Origin: Pyrinomonadaceae bacterium
GTDB taxonomy: Bacteria; Acidobacteriota; Blastocatellia; Pyrinomonadales; Pyrinomonadaceae
Direction of reading: 5' to 3'
Length of the DNA: 64,000 nt
Assembly: GCA_025054715.1 (NCBI GenBank)
Contig: JANWYH010000002.1
Span: 62,001 to 126,000 of the forward strand
Below the pieces are notes generated by a model. That model had not been told where the DNA came from, made no database searches, and saw nothing but the letters and a program-made list of their open reading frames with translations. Below are positions 63,780 through 64,000 of the stretch, piece by piece. The position numbers and the translations under genes are program-made. Positions within the stretch are counted from its first letter, which is position 1, and each line of letters starts with the position of its first letter.

Positions 63780-64000
63780 ATGATTTATCTTTCACAGGTT
63801 TTAGGAAAGCCTATTTACGATGCTGAAGGCGAAAAAGTCGCCGTGATTCGTGATGTAGTCGTCCGATACGGAGATGAAGATTATCCGCCCGTTATAGGTC
63901 TAGTCGCCCGATACAGACGAAGAGATTTTTTCGTCCCATGGGCAAGAATTGCAAATTTTGGTGAAAGTGGAGCAAGACTTAACACAGACATTCTTGATTT
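63780..64000 (+). CDS. MgtE-like magnesium transporter with N-terminal PRC-barrel, 5' part only
   Basis: The first 73 codons from ATG 63780 run off the window. They read as a PRC-barrel-like domain (SQVLGKPIYDAEGEKVAVIRD, YPPVIGLVARY, RRDFFVPWARI), the N-terminus of a known group of MgtE-type magnesium transporters with CBS domains. The channel part is beyond the window, so the assignment rests on this start only. It begins 3 nt after the lpd stop. Confidence 0.65.
   Translation, partial: MIYLSQVLGKPIYDAEGEKVAVIRDVVVRYGDEDYPPVIGLVARYRRRDFFVPWARIANFGESGARLNTDILD

Noticed and set aside
1-64000. tRNA, rRNA, CRISPR and insertion sequences
   Set aside because: No CCA-ended cloverleaf, rRNA core motif, regularly spaced repeats or transposase was seen, though reading by eye could miss a diverged tRNA.

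Overview
The window is a dense stretch (about 50 protein genes, roughly 40 % G+C by eye) of a chromosome from a diderm bacterium. lpxB (lipid A synthesis), lipoprotein and secreted-protein signals and a PHA-granule gene set point to a Gram-negative cell. Large secreted M14, M16 and M61 peptidases, a WS/DGAT gene and a secreted protein whose C-terminal domain resembles one common in Acidobacteria make Acidobacteriota the best guess. That assignment is inference, as no rRNA or tRNA gene was seen. I found no phage structural genes, IS elements or CRISPR.

Layout. 1-3.1 kb: 5' part of an M16 peptidase gene (minus), then two small genes and an NPP-type phosphodiesterase (plus). 3.1-7.9 kb: heat-shock operon hrcA-grpE-dnaK-dnaJ (minus). 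8-10.4 kb: SprT-like metalloprotease overlapping an alkyltransferase-like gene, then myo-inositol-phosphate synthase. 10.5-16.1 kb (minus): metH behind a SAM-II-type riboswitch and terminator, a saccharopine-dehydrogenase-like gene and a plsC-like acyltransferase. 16.1-25.9 kb (plus): M14 peptidase, quinone oxidoreductase, SDR, cstA, DASS symporter, ABC exporter. 25.9-29.2 kb: sigma factor with a soluble zinc anti-sigma-like protein, two phasin-like genes and phaR. 29.2-33.6 kb: MFS exporter (minus), then M61 peptidase and a propeller lipoprotein (plus). 33.7-41.3 kb: DUF2270 protein, secreted esterase, inositol monophosphatase, GNAT, WS/DGAT, lipase-like hydrolase, amino acid permease and a phosphoesterase. 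41.3-46.2 kb: orphan molybdopterin oxidoreductase (minus) and a secreted zinc protease (plus). 46.2-54.1 kb (minus): rimP-nusA-infB-rbfA-nrnA-ribD-rsmA. 54.1-56.6 kb (minus): SpoIIE-type phosphatase and lpxB. 56.6-64 kb (plus): secreted propeller protein, a DUF3380 muramidase with a secreted partner, threonine deaminase, lipoamide dehydrogenase and the start of an MgtE-like gene.

Themes. Carbon storage recurs (phasins, PhaR, WS/DGAT beside a lipase). Translation and stress functions sit in two long minus-strand operons. Several genes have a -10 box exactly 7 nt before the start codon and no Shine-Dalgarno sequence, which suggests leaderless transcripts, while others have clear AGGAG-type sites. 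The most notable items are the SAM-II-like riboswitch with its own terminator on metH, the leaderless promoter set, and the muramidase/secreted-partner pair, which could be a toxin-immunity module.
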